This document shows, one piece after another, positions 14,706 through 21,871 of a DNA stretch of 21,871 nt (position 1 is its first letter; the number at the start of each line of letters is the position of its first letter). The stretch is from UBA4660 sp034408895. GTDB lineage: Bacteria; Bacteroidota; Bacteroidia; Flavobacteriales_D; Sanyastnellaceae. The notes under the pieces were generated by a model, which worked only from the letters and a program-made list of their open reading frames with translations, was not told the origin of the DNA and searched no databases. Position numbers and translations under genes: made by a program. The DNA lies in contig JAWXCI010000070.1 of assembly GCA_034408895.1 (NCBI GenBank), forward strand, positions 1 through 21,871, written 5' to 3'.

Positions 14706-17700
14706 ATGGTGCGAAAATTTTTTATTGCTCTTTTCTGGATCACTTCGTTTAATGCCGCCAGCGCTCAATTCACCCCTGATGACGTACCAGGACTTTCCTT
14801 TTGGCTTAGATCAGATACACTGATTACCCTCTTCAATAGCGGGTGGACGACTCAATGGGGTGACATAAGCGGAAATGGAAACTACGCTTTCAATAATGTT
14901 CATGAATGGATGCCTGGACCGGATAACGCCACATTGAACGGTTACCCAATTATAGGATTTTATGGCCCGCCATTATGCAACGACTATCTCGATTTAAACC
15001 AGGAACTGAACAACATAAGAACAGTATTCTGGCTGGTGAAGGAAATGGGTAATGCCGATGCCAACTACCCCAGAAGTTTGCTGGGTCATCATACCGCCAC
15101 AGATTTTCTTCGCGGGCCGGATAAATTGATTTGGGATGAAACACTGGCCAGCCCCAATGTCCTCGATGGAACAACACGAGTAAATTTCCAGGAAGTGGAT
15201 GGTACAAGCACGGTAATGCCCCTCGATTTTTCTATTATGTCGGTAGTGACCACAGGCGATGTTTCAGCATCGAGCATCACGCAGGACAGGATGATACCCA
15301 CGAACACCTGGTGGGGATTAATTGTTGAACTTCTTATCTACGACCAACCGCTAACACCTGAAGAAGTATTACAAATTGAAACGTATCTTGACGAACGCTA
15401 CACTCCACCTTTCTATGCTGATGTGGATGTAGTGATTCCTTACGGAGTTTGCGACACCACTATTTGTGCTGCTCCGGGTCTCGACAACTATTTATGGTCC
15501 ACCGGGGAAACCTCCCAGTGCATTATAGTCAACCAATCTGGAAACTACATGGTGGAAACAACTGATCGTTTCAACAGGCTTCGATCAGATACCGTGAATG
15601 TGCAATACGATGGCAACACCATTCCCATAGTGGAGACAATCTGTTATGGCGAATTGGTGGAATGGAACCTGGATATTGATCCGGAACTGTACACTATTCT
15701 TTGGTCTGACGGAAGCACCGCAGCGCAAAGAGTTTTCGATACAGAAGGAATTTACACCGTTGATATTTCAGATCAATCAGGTTGTTCAATAGAAACATAC
15801 ATTGATCTACAGGTGGACAGCCTCTCGGCATTGGCAACACTGGGGCCTGATGGGCCACTCTGTGTCGGAAATACTCTCGGTTTGATTTCCAACAATTTTG
15901 AAAACCTGACTTTTTTGTGGAGCACTGATGAAACTTCGGAAAGCATTGTGATAACCGAAACAGGTGATTACAGTTTATCAATTACCGATGAGAACGGATG
16001 TGTGGCATCGGACGAAGTTCATATTGACATTGTAGGTATTGCTCCAGAAATTTCTTTTACTGTATCCTCACTGTGCGAAGGAAGTTCAACACAACTCCAG
16101 GCAGAAAATTTTTCTTCGTCAGAAATAGTTTCCTGGTTATGGTCCATTGAATCGCAGAATTTTTCCGGTGAAATGATTGTACACCAATTTGCCACTGCGG
16201 GCGATTTTGAAGTTGTGCTCCATGCAGAAACTGCCGAGGGGTGTTTCACTGATTTTGCCGACAGCCTTCATTTGTATCAAAGCCCGGACGTTGATTTTGA
16301 AGTTACCAATGCCTGTAACAATATTCCCATCGCTTTCACAGATAATTCTGTTTCGCAGGAAGGCGATATCACCAACTACGATTGGACTATTAACGGCCAG
16401 AATTTTTCGGGCACCGAAGTGATATTGATTTTACCCGCGGCAGGATTTGTTCCGGCAACATTGGAAGTGCTCACCCAATTCGGCTGCTCGGCTCAAATCA
16501 CCCAGCAGGTAAATGTGATGCCAGCCCCGCTGGCAGGCTTTCAATACAGCGGTGCATGCCAGGGTGCGCTCACTGCCTTTCAGGAAGAAGTGGATGACAC
16601 ACAAAGTGGCCCCATTGTCACTTACACCTGGCTGTTTGGTGATGGCACAGGATCATTCCAGCCCAACCCGAATCATTTCTATGCCAATACGGATACCTAT
16701 AATGTGAGCCTGGTTGTGCTTGCTGAAAATGGTTGCCGCGATACACTGATTCAATCGGTTGCCATTCTACAACCACCACTCCCTGATTTTGCTGTACTCA
16801 ATGCTTGTCTCGGCCAGCCTTTCCAACTTCAGCCAAACATTACCACGTTTAATGATCCGGTGGTAGCGTGGAACTGGAGTGTTCAGGGAATTGGAAACTT
16901 CGGGATTCCATCGCCTGAAATTATTTTCAGCTCCTCTGGTTTTCATTCCGTAATGCTTGAAGTGACCACACAAAACGGATGCACAAACAGTATTGAACAA
17001 TCCATTCCGGTGTGGGATGTACCCCAGGCGCAATTCAATTTTTCTCCGCAGATTGGCAACGCGCCATTCAGTGCAACATTCACCAATCAATCCGCGGGGG
17101 CCGATTTCTATCAGTGGAATTTTGGTGACGGGCAAACTTCAAATGAGACCAACCCACTTCATGTTTTCGAAGTGGACAGTCTTTACAATATTGTGCTTAC
17201 TGCAACGAACAGTTACGGATGCAGTGACCAAATAATTATTCCACTATTGGTTGCCATTCCGGTGGTTGATGTGTTGGTTCAAAACCTTGAATGGAGTCCG
17301 CTGGGATCGGCCAACGAGGTAAGCACAAGCTTGGTGAACGCAGGAAATATCGCGCTCCATCATCTGGAATTAAGTTGGAAAATAGGGAACGATGCCCCCG
17401 TGGTTGAGATATGGAATGGAGAATTGCTACCCGGACAATCGCAGTTTTACAAATTCAATTCGCTCTTTACAATAGATCAGGCTCAGTTCGACTATTTATG
17501 TGTTGATGTCAGAATTCTCGATGAGGATATAGCAGAAACAATTCTTGACAACAACGAAGTATGCACATCACTCGTTGCAGATCAATTTGCATTCTATCCT
17601 CCCTTTCCCAATCCTGGCGATGATGTTTTGTTTATCAGGTTCAGTTCTCCCATTGAAGATGAAATGTGGGTTCGTATTGTGGATCTATCAGGGCGCCAAT

Positions 17701-17846
17701 GTCATTACTGGAGCGTACCAAAGGCCGAAACAGGTTTCCTGCAATTCCCGCTTGACATTAGCTCATTAAGCGATGGCGCCTATATCCTTGAAATAAGCAT
17801 TGGCGAAAACAAGGAACGGCAACATTTCGTGAAGCAATCACGCTGA
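14706..17846 (+). CDS. large T9SS-secreted LamG/PKD-repeat protein
   Basis: From the ATG at 14706 the product is 1046 residues, starting MVRKFFIALFWITSFNAASA, a signal peptide. Residues about 20-245 resemble a LamG/concanavalin-like sandwich (FTPDDVPGLSFWLRSD; EVLQIETYLDERY). About three Ig-like modules with cysteine pairs follow (WSTGETSQCIIVNQSGNYMV, WSDGSTAAQ, WSTDETSESI), then five PKD modules (WLFGDGTGSFQPNPNHFY, WNFGDGQTSNETNPLHVF), then a CARDB-like module (LVNAGNIALHHLELSWKIGN). The C-terminal sorting domain has FPNPGDDVLFIRFSSP and SLSDGAYILEISIG. This suggests a cell-surface adhesin or glycan-binding protein. No catalytic motif is visible. A TTG at 14658 is rejected as start. Confidence 0.88.
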   Translation: MVRKFFIALFWITSFNAASAQFTPDDVPGLSFWLRSDTLITLFNSGWTTQWGDISGNGNYAFNNVHEWMPGPDNATLNGYPIIGFYGPPLCNDYLDLNQELNNIRTVFWLVKEMGNADANYPRSLLGHHTATDFLRGPDKLIWDETLASPNVLDGTTRVNFQEVDGTSTVMPLDFSIMSVVTTGDVSASSITQDRMIPTNTWWGLIVELLIYDQPLTPEEVLQIETYLDERYTPPFYADVDVVIPYGVCDTTICAAPGLDNYLWSTGETSQCIIVNQSGNYMVETTDRFNRLRSDTVNVQYDGNTIPIVETICYGELVEWNLDIDPELYTILWSDGSTAAQRVFDTEGIYTVDISDQSGCSIETYIDLQVDSLSALATLGPDGPLCVGNTLGLISNNFENLTFLWSTDETSESIVITETGDYSLSITDENGCVASDEVHIDIVGIAPEISFTVSSLCEGSSTQLQAENFSSSEIVSWLWSIESQNFSGEMIVHQFATAGDFEVVLHAETAEGCFTDFADSLHLYQSPDVDFEVTNACNNIPIAFTDNSVSQEGDITNYDWTINGQNFSGTEVILILPAAGFVPATLEVLTQFGCSAQITQQVNVMPAPLAGFQYSGACQGALTAFQEEVDDTQSGPIVTYTWLFGDGTGSFQPNPNHFYANTDTYNVSLVVLAENGCRDTLIQSVAILQPPLPDFAVLNACLGQPFQLQPNITTFNDPVVAWNWSVQGIGNFGIPSPEIIFSSSGFHSVMLEVTTQNGCTNSIEQSIPVWDVPQAQFNFSPQIGNAPFSATFTNQSAGADFYQWNFGDGQTSNETNPLHVFEVDSLYNIVLTATNSYGCSDQIIIPLLVAIPVVDVLVQNLEWSPLGSANEVSTSLVNAGNIALHHLELSWKIGNDAPVVEIWNGELLPGQSQFYKFNSLFTIDQAQFDYLCVDVRILDEDIAETILDNNEVCTSLVADQFAFYPPFPNPGDDVLFIRFSSPIEDEMWVRIVDLSGRQCHYWSVPKAETGFLQFPLDISSLSDGAYILEISIGENKERQHFVKQSR

Positions 17847-17869
17847 GGTTTTCGGTCTGGGTACAGTTT

Positions 17870-17979
17870 GCGGCTTGGCGAAGCGCGGGATTCGTAGCAC
17901 TATAGTTCATACGGAGGACAAATGCTGAACCCTGCACAAATGTCTGCGCAGTACGTCAGCCCGCCTTTTGCCAAACCGC
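17870..17979. ncRNA. candidate structured intergenic element (unrecognised)
   Basis: Between the PKD gene and ftsX lies a 408-base gene-free stretch (17847-18254). Its first third holds an imperfect long stem: 17870-17889 and 17960-17979 pair at 16 of 20 positions. Inside are a second pair GCTGA/TCAGC (17924-17928, 17956-17960), a CTGCGCAG palindrome (17944-17951) and two ACAAATG copies. No ORF crosses it. It could be a small RNA, a dispersed palindromic repeat or an attenuator. I see nothing recognisable in 17980-18254. Confidence 0.4.
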
Positions 17980-18254
17980 TGTAATGATTCCTAAGTTCAC
18001 TCCCACCCATCTTATTGTCAGAGCCTGTTCATGTCTCAGAGTTTTTTCTTATTTCGTGTCCTTGAGAAAAACGGTTTCTGTGCTGCAATGATTGTACATG
18101 CAGATCGCTCGCACTGCACTTATTCCAGATCATAATCAGCAAATCCCCCTATCCCCAAATCACCCACATCAACATCTTGCCCTGAATAAAACACGGTGGT
18201 GAAGGGATAATTATGGTGCACAGTATTTTCCTTTGCACCGTAATTTTTTCCATC

Positions 18255-19127
18255 ATGCACAAAACACTTTACCGCACCTCGGGCAGCAGTATTTCATCTT
18301 TCAGCACTGTGGTGGGCATCACACTCGTGCTCACTATTCTGGGGGTGGTGGTTATACTTTACTTCCTTGCCGGTGCGCTCACTTCTCATTATACCGAGCA
18401 ACTCACCGTGCAGGTTTACCTCATACCCGATGTGGCAGAGAAGGATGTTCTTCAACTGAAAAAAGAACTGGAGGGCGAAGATTTCACGGGCGCGGTCACT
18501 TACCTCTCGGCAGCCGAGGCGGCAGCACAATTCAGCAAAGAACTGGGGCAGGATTTTGTGGATGTGTCCGGTTTCAACCCCCTGCCTGCCACATTGGATA
18601 TTAAAGTGGATAAAGATTTTAGGGAATTGGCCAAACTGGAGGCTGCTTTAAACCCCCTGCGCAACCATGCGCTGGTGGATGACCTGGTTTATCAAAAAGG
18701 AATGGTGCAGCAGATGTATGAAAACATAGGCAAGCTGAGCATCGGGTTTTTTCTGGTGGGATTGCTGCTTCTCGTCATAGCCGTGGCGCTTATCAACAAC
18801 ACCATTATGCTGGCTATTTTTTCGCAGCGCTTTATCATAAAGAGTATGCAACTTGTGGGCGCCACCCACTGGTTTATCCAAAAACCATTTCTGTGGCGCG
18901 GGTTGAAATACGGACTAGTGTCATCCCTGTTCGCCATAACGCTGCTGTGTGCAGTGCTTTACACTTTCCGCGAGACTCTTGCTTCAGTATTAGAAGTGTT
19001 GGGGTCGCAATACCGCTACCTGTGGGTGATGCTTGCTATTGCGGGAACGGGATTGTTGGTGTCGTGGATTTCCACCGCGTTTGCCGTTAGGCGGTTTGTG
19101 GTGTTGAAACAGGAGAAACTGTATTAG
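18255..19127 (+). CDS. ftsX: cell division protein FtsX
   Basis: FtsX is the membrane subunit of the FtsEX complex, which links divisome activity to peptidoglycan hydrolases in the cell envelope. From the ATG at 18255 the protein is 290 residues. It has a first membrane segment at about 20-45 (TVVGITLVLTILGVVVILYF), an extracytoplasmic domain at about 46-160 with GFNPLPATLDIKV, then three membrane segments at about 165-285. Between them is the conserved cytoplasmic loop QRFIIKSMQLVGATHWFIQKPF, the family hallmark. The C-terminus RRFVVLKQEKLY matches Bacteroidota FtsX. The upstream ATG at 18213 would add 14 residues and is less likely. No ftsE is nearby, common in this phylum. Confidence 0.93.
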   Translation: MHKTLYRTSGSSISSFSTVVGITLVLTILGVVVILYFLAGALTSHYTEQLTVQVYLIPDVAEKDVLQLKKELEGEDFTGAVTYLSAAEAAAQFSKELGQDFVDVSGFNPLPATLDIKVDKDFRELAKLEAALNPLRNHALVDDLVYQKGMVQQMYENIGKLSIGFFLVGLLLLVIAVALINNTIMLAIFSQRFIIKSMQLVGATHWFIQKPFLWRGLKYGLVSSLFAITLLCAVLYTFRETLASVLEVLGSQYRYLWVMLAIAGTGLLVSWISTAFAVRRFVVLKQEKLY

Positions 19128-19152
19128 GGGCTAATGGGTGTCTCACCCGAAC

Positions 19153-19192
19153 ACGCGAAGGCGCGAAGAAAAACATCTTCGCGCCTTCGCGT
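19153..19192. terminator. perfect 17-bp hairpin behind ftsX
   Basis: ACGCGAAGGCGCGAAGA (19153-19169) pairs perfectly with 19176-19192 around a 6-base AAAACA-type loop. It lies 25 bases behind ftsX and 42 bases before the stop of the convergent gene. The 3' side has only GTCTTTG, not a proper T-run, so it may be a palindromic repeat that also halts or protects transcripts from both sides. Confidence 0.55.
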
Positions 19193-19234
19193 CTTTGCAT
19201 GAAATACCGCGTGTCATTGGGCGAGAGTTCAGCA

Positions 19235-19660
19235 TCACTGCATCACCAGCTTTAAGTTTTTCATTACTACACCATTGGCCGATAGCTGGATGAAGTAATT
19301 GCCAGCCGCAAGTGAAGAGCGATGGATGATAAACTGGTTCGAGATCACGGTACCCAAATCTTGCACAAGCCTACCTGCCTCATCAGTTATTTTTAGATGG
19401 GCACCTGCAAACTTTGCAGGAATCACCATCACGGCCGCATCGGTCATTGGGTTGGGGAATAGAAGAATTTCCTCATCCTCCGTTTCATTTATTCCAATGA
19501 ACATTACCGTATCTGTGGTAGAAGTGCAATTGAATTCGCTCGTTACCACGCACCAATACGTAATGCCTTCTTCAGCAGTAAATGTTTGCGATGTTGCTCC
19601 GTCTATTGCTCCATCGGTGTTGTACCACTGCCATGAATAACCATCGGGAGCGGTGAACAC
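19235..19660 (-). CDS. C-terminal fragment with T9SS sorting domain
   Basis: This 141-codon piece, read from ATG/GTG-like codons near 19660, holds the end of an Ig-like module (SQTFTAEEGITYWCVVTSEF) and a type A sorting domain: LLFPNPMTDAAVMVIPAKF, then LKITDEAGRLVQDLG, then SSLAAGNYFIQLSANG and KNLKLVMQ at the end. It is the natural end of the frame at 19572-21752, separated by a one-base shift at the five-A run. Confidence 0.6.
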   Translation of the reverse strand: MFTAPDGYSWQWYNTDGAIDGATSQTFTAEEGITYWCVVTSEFNCTSTTDTVMFIGINETEDEEILLFPNPMTDAAVMVIPAKFAGAHLKITDEAGRLVQDLGTVISNQFIIHRSSLAAGNYFIQLSANGVVMKNLKLVMQ

Positions 19661-21752
19661 CGCACCATTTTTGTGTCACTTCAATTCCCGGCAATGGATG
19701 AAGTGTAATGGTGATGTCATCAGAATCATAACAACCAAATTCATTCTCGCCACCAGCAGTTAATATTTCGTTGGATGATGGTGTGTAGTAGGAATTGTTT
19801 TCCGAAGCATTACTCCAAAGAATTTCATCGGTGCCTGTTGCATTGAGCAACACACTTTCACCCATGCACACATCCACATCGGGGCCGGCATCTATTTCCG
19901 GCAATGGATTCACTACTATTTCAATCAGTCCGTCTTCTTCGCAAATGGGGTTGGCGGTATACAGTGCAAATTCAAAAGTTCCATCAGAAGGAAATGCAGG
20001 AACAAATTCACCTTCTTCATTCACCAGAATTTCTCCTTCGAACCACTCCGTGCTTTCCATGAATTCTTCCGTGGCGTTCAGTGTAACTGTTTCGCCAAAA
20101 CACACCGGGCTTCCGCTGCTAGAAATTTCAGCCATACCATCACATTCATAGATAGTGTGCCACATGGTGTTGGTAATAATGGGTGGGTTGTCATCAAAAA
20201 TTATGGCTGCCGTATTGTTTATGATGGTGCCCGCATCAAGCCCCGGCAGAGTAGAAATGCGGAACACCACGAAACCTTGTGAACCCGGTTGGTCCGTAGC
20301 GCTATCCGGGAGCATGATCTCATTGAACATAAAATCCACCATTCCTTCCAGGTGCAGGCAAGCCATGTAATTGGCCGATCCATAAAGCGGCTCGAAGGTG
20401 GTAATATCCAATGCTGAAAGATCGAGTTGGTCTGATACCATTACATCTTCCGCCACGAAGTTTCCTGTATTCTGAAACCGGATGCGGTATTCAATATCGG
20501 TTCCGTTAAGGATGAAATGATTTTCTTCTGTGTATCCCATCGGTTCAGCATACTTGTCGTTCGGGTCGTAAGCACAAACAACAGTGGGCGTGAGTGTCCA
20601 TGTGTTCTCATAAAACACCACATCATTATCATCCCATAGTGTGAGTGTAATATTAATAGGAAGTACCTGCCCGATGTAATCCACTCCGGGGCCGTTAAGA
20701 TGACATTGGTAAAGTTTGCTCTGTCCCGAAAGTTGGTTGTCGAATCCCCATGTAACCAATCCGGGGACAATAGAGGACGGATTGACTGTTATTCCTCCCA
20801 CTGGTACTGCTGTCATGGCAGTGTTGTGACCGACAGTTACCTGACCTTGCAATGCAACAGGGCCTGTGTTATGCACCCACAGTCCGGGGTTGATTCCATT
20901 GGTGCAATGAATGTTCATGCTCCAGATGCAGCAGGGGCCTTGCAGCCAAAAGGCGGTGTTGTCGGTGGGTGTTAATCCGAAATTAACGGTGAAACATCCG
21001 GGCATTGTGATATTGACTGTTGAAGGTGTGCTTGATTCCCAAACATCATCGTTGTCAATAACAGTAACGTTGTAAACACCAGCCGCAACATTGTTGAATT
21101 GGAAGTATCCGTTGACATCAGTGAAAACTATCAGGCCAAGTGGTTCCAGAAGTACCTGGCGGTTGAACATTCCGGGTTCATCAAAACCTCCTTGTTGCCA
21201 TAACCCATTTCCGTTTGCATCATTGAAAACATAGCCATTGATTACTGAACTCGAGCAATCACCATCATCACAATATGCAAGTGGATCATAATTACATGCA
21301 CCAGGATCGGTGCACCCATCGGGCTGGCATGAACCATCATCACATCCGGCACCAGGATCAAAATTGCAGGCCAGCGGATTGGTGCAGCCTTGTGTTCCGA
21401 AGCCACAACTGCCATCATCACATCCAGCATTGGGATCGTAGTTACATGCCGCTTCATCCGTGCATCCAGGGAATGTGCATGAACCATCGGTACATGCCGC
21501 AAGAGCATCGAAATTGCAAGCCTCGGGATTGGTACATCCTGGTATTCCAGAACACGAACCATCATCGCAACCGGCCAATGGGTTGTAGCCACATGCGGTC
21601 GGATCGGTACATCCTGGAAATACACAAGTTCCGTTATTGCAACCGGAATCTGAATTGAAGTTGCACGCCAGTGGATTGTTGCAGCCGGGATAGGTGCAAC
21701 TTCCATCATCGCAGGCAGCATCTGGATTGTAATTACAGGCGTCTTCTTCCAT
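19572..21752 (-). CDS. main fragment: DDGSC array, SdrD/Cna-B-like, DUF11-like and Ig-like domains
   Basis: From the ATG at 21752 (an internal Met of the first full repeat) the order is: seven Cys-rich repeats at residues 1-166, an SdrD/Cna-B-like domain (INGYVFNDANGNGLWQQGG; FTDVNGYFQFNNVAAGVYNV), beta modules, a DUF11-like domain (RIRFQNTGNFVAEDVMVSDQ; NNTAAIIFDDNPPIITNT), then Ig-like modules (VCFGETVTLNATEEF; VCMGESVLLNATGTDEILWS). The last 35 or so residues after EVTQK are out-of-frame sequence. Alone it lacks both a signal peptide and a sorting domain. Confidence 0.6.
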   Translation of the reverse strand: MEEDACNYNPDAACDDGSCTYPGCNNPLACNFNSDSGCNNGTCVFPGCTDPTACGYNPLAGCDDGSCSGIPGCTNPEACNFDALAACTDGSCTFPGCTDEAACNYDPNAGCDDGSCGFGTQGCTNPLACNFDPGAGCDDGSCQPDGCTDPGACNYDPLAYCDDGDCSSSVINGYVFNDANGNGLWQQGGFDEPGMFNRQVLLEPLGLIVFTDVNGYFQFNNVAAGVYNVTVIDNDDVWESSTPSTVNITMPGCFTVNFGLTPTDNTAFWLQGPCCIWSMNIHCTNGINPGLWVHNTGPVALQGQVTVGHNTAMTAVPVGGITVNPSSIVPGLVTWGFDNQLSGQSKLYQCHLNGPGVDYIGQVLPINITLTLWDDNDVVFYENTWTLTPTVVCAYDPNDKYAEPMGYTEENHFILNGTDIEYRIRFQNTGNFVAEDVMVSDQLDLSALDITTFEPLYGSANYMACLHLEGMVDFMFNEIMLPDSATDQPGSQGFVVFRISTLPGLDAGTIINNTAAIIFDDNPPIITNTMWHTIYECDGMAEISSSGSPVCFGETVTLNATEEFMESTEWFEGEILVNEEGEFVPAFPSDGTFEFALYTANPICEEDGLIEIVVNPLPEIDAGPDVDVCMGESVLLNATGTDEILWSNASENNSYYTPSSNEILTAGGENEFGCYDSDDITITLHPLPGIEVTQKWCGVHRSRWLFMAVVQHRWSNRRSNIANIYC

Positions 21753-21783
21753 GCAGCCAGGATAATTACAGGAGCCGTCAAAC
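21255..21783 (-). repeat. seven-unit Cys-rich DDGSC array
   Basis: Seven full units of 24-26 residues, plus the tail of an eighth at the 5' edge, follow CxxxxACNYxPxAxCDDGSC with cysteines spaced CX5CX7CX4C and usually a PGC junction between units. Units vary (for example CNNGTC, CTDGSC, CDDGDC), so the array is old rather than freshly expanded. Acidic Asp/Asn-rich loops suggest possible calcium binding. Confidence 0.85.
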
Positions 21784-21871
21784 TGTCTAAGAACTAAAAC
21801 GAATACGCTGAGAATCGCTTAAATGAAAAATCATCAAGATAGGTCCCCGAATACAAACATCATAAAACGTA
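21784..21871. other. window edge with no recognisable coding content
   Basis: The repeat array ends abruptly near 21780. The last 88 bases are AT-rich, give stops in the frame of the array (TAA at 21819-21821 on the minus strand) and contain no signal-peptide-like reading that joins the array. Confidence 0.5.

Larger units (their letters stand above)
19235..21783 (-). pseudogene. T9SS-sorted protein with seven DDGSC repeats, frameshifted and 5'-truncated
   Basis: One gene's content runs on the minus strand from the edge of the repeat array (about 21780) to the stop at 19235. The main frame reads to EVTQ at about 19673. The sorting domain continues in another frame as NGAVFTAPDGYSWQWYNTDG. 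A run of five A on the coding strand (19668-19672) marks the switch, and one more A would restore TQKNGAVF. At the 5' side the array stops inside a repeat (FDGSC), preceded by codons unlike the repeat and a TAA at 21819-21821, so signal peptide and start are missing. Domain order matches 5803-8461. Confidence 0.75.

Noticed and set aside
21255..21755. CRISPR-like periodic repeat
   Set aside because: The period of about 72-78 bases is a protein repeat in frame; units diverge throughout and there are no constant repeats with unique spacers.
21242..21781. Long open frames on other frames of the DDGSC array (21242-21781 minus, 21275-21658 plus)
   Set aside because: They are shadows created by the periodic codon use of the repeat, and their translations show only low-complexity His/Met patterns.

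Overview
The window reads as chromosomal DNA of a member of the Bacteroidota, probably Flavobacteriales-like. The evidence is three very large secreted proteins whose C-termini look like type IX secretion (T9SS) sorting domains, '-7' promoter boxes of the TAnnTTTG type, Bacteroidota-style FtsX and YbjQ proteins, and a cobalamin-riboswitch-controlled TonB receptor paired with a surface beta-propeller lipoprotein (BtuB/BtuG type). Genus cannot be set from the sequence alone.

Layout. 1-210: a degenerate tRNA-like copy, then an intact tRNA-Ala(GGC) and a strong hairpin terminator. 281-1489: a two-gene unit, membrane-anchored TPR protein plus lumazine synthase (ribH). 1513-2043 (-): small exported thioredoxin-fold-like protein. 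2090-2161: a nested inverted-repeat element. 2263-3873: peptide chain release factor 3 (prfC), overlapping tail to tail by 6 bp with an LpxH-type metallophosphoesterase (3868-4692, -). 4804-4959 (-): the C-terminal remnant of a RelE/ParE-type toxin, lying in frame just behind the stop of a small exported LTxxQ-type protein (4960-5412, -). 5452-5772 (-): YbjQ family protein.

5803-8461 (-): a large T9SS-cargo gene broken by one frameshift and one in-frame TAG. 8562-9215 (-): outer membrane beta-barrel protein. 9398-9488: GC-rich nested palindrome. 9517-12738 (-): cobalamin riboswitch, btuB-like TonB receptor and btuG-like lipoprotein, the receptor and lipoprotein overlapping by ATGA. These form a coherent vitamin B12 capture and import unit.

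12839-14591 (+): NAD-dependent sugar epimerase/dehydratase and a family 2 glycosyltransferase overlapping by 14 bp, probably acting together in surface glycan or lipid-linked sugar synthesis. 14706-17846 (+): LamG/PKD-type T9SS cargo of 1046 residues. 17847-18254: non-coding, holding a roughly 110-base structured element. 18255-19127 (+): ftsX. 19153-19192: perfect 17-bp hairpin. 19235-21783 (-): a paralogue of the 5803-8461 protein with seven cysteine-rich 'DDGSC' repeats, broken by a frameshift near its sorting domain and cut off upstream near 21780.

The most notable signals are the two broken DDGSC-repeat paralogues (sequencing indels, decay or slipped-strand variation cannot be separated from one sequence), the riboswitch-btuB-btuG unit, the half-duplicated tRNA, the toxin remnant, and several unexplained structured intergenic elements. 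I did not find a convincing wholly new defence or mobile system.
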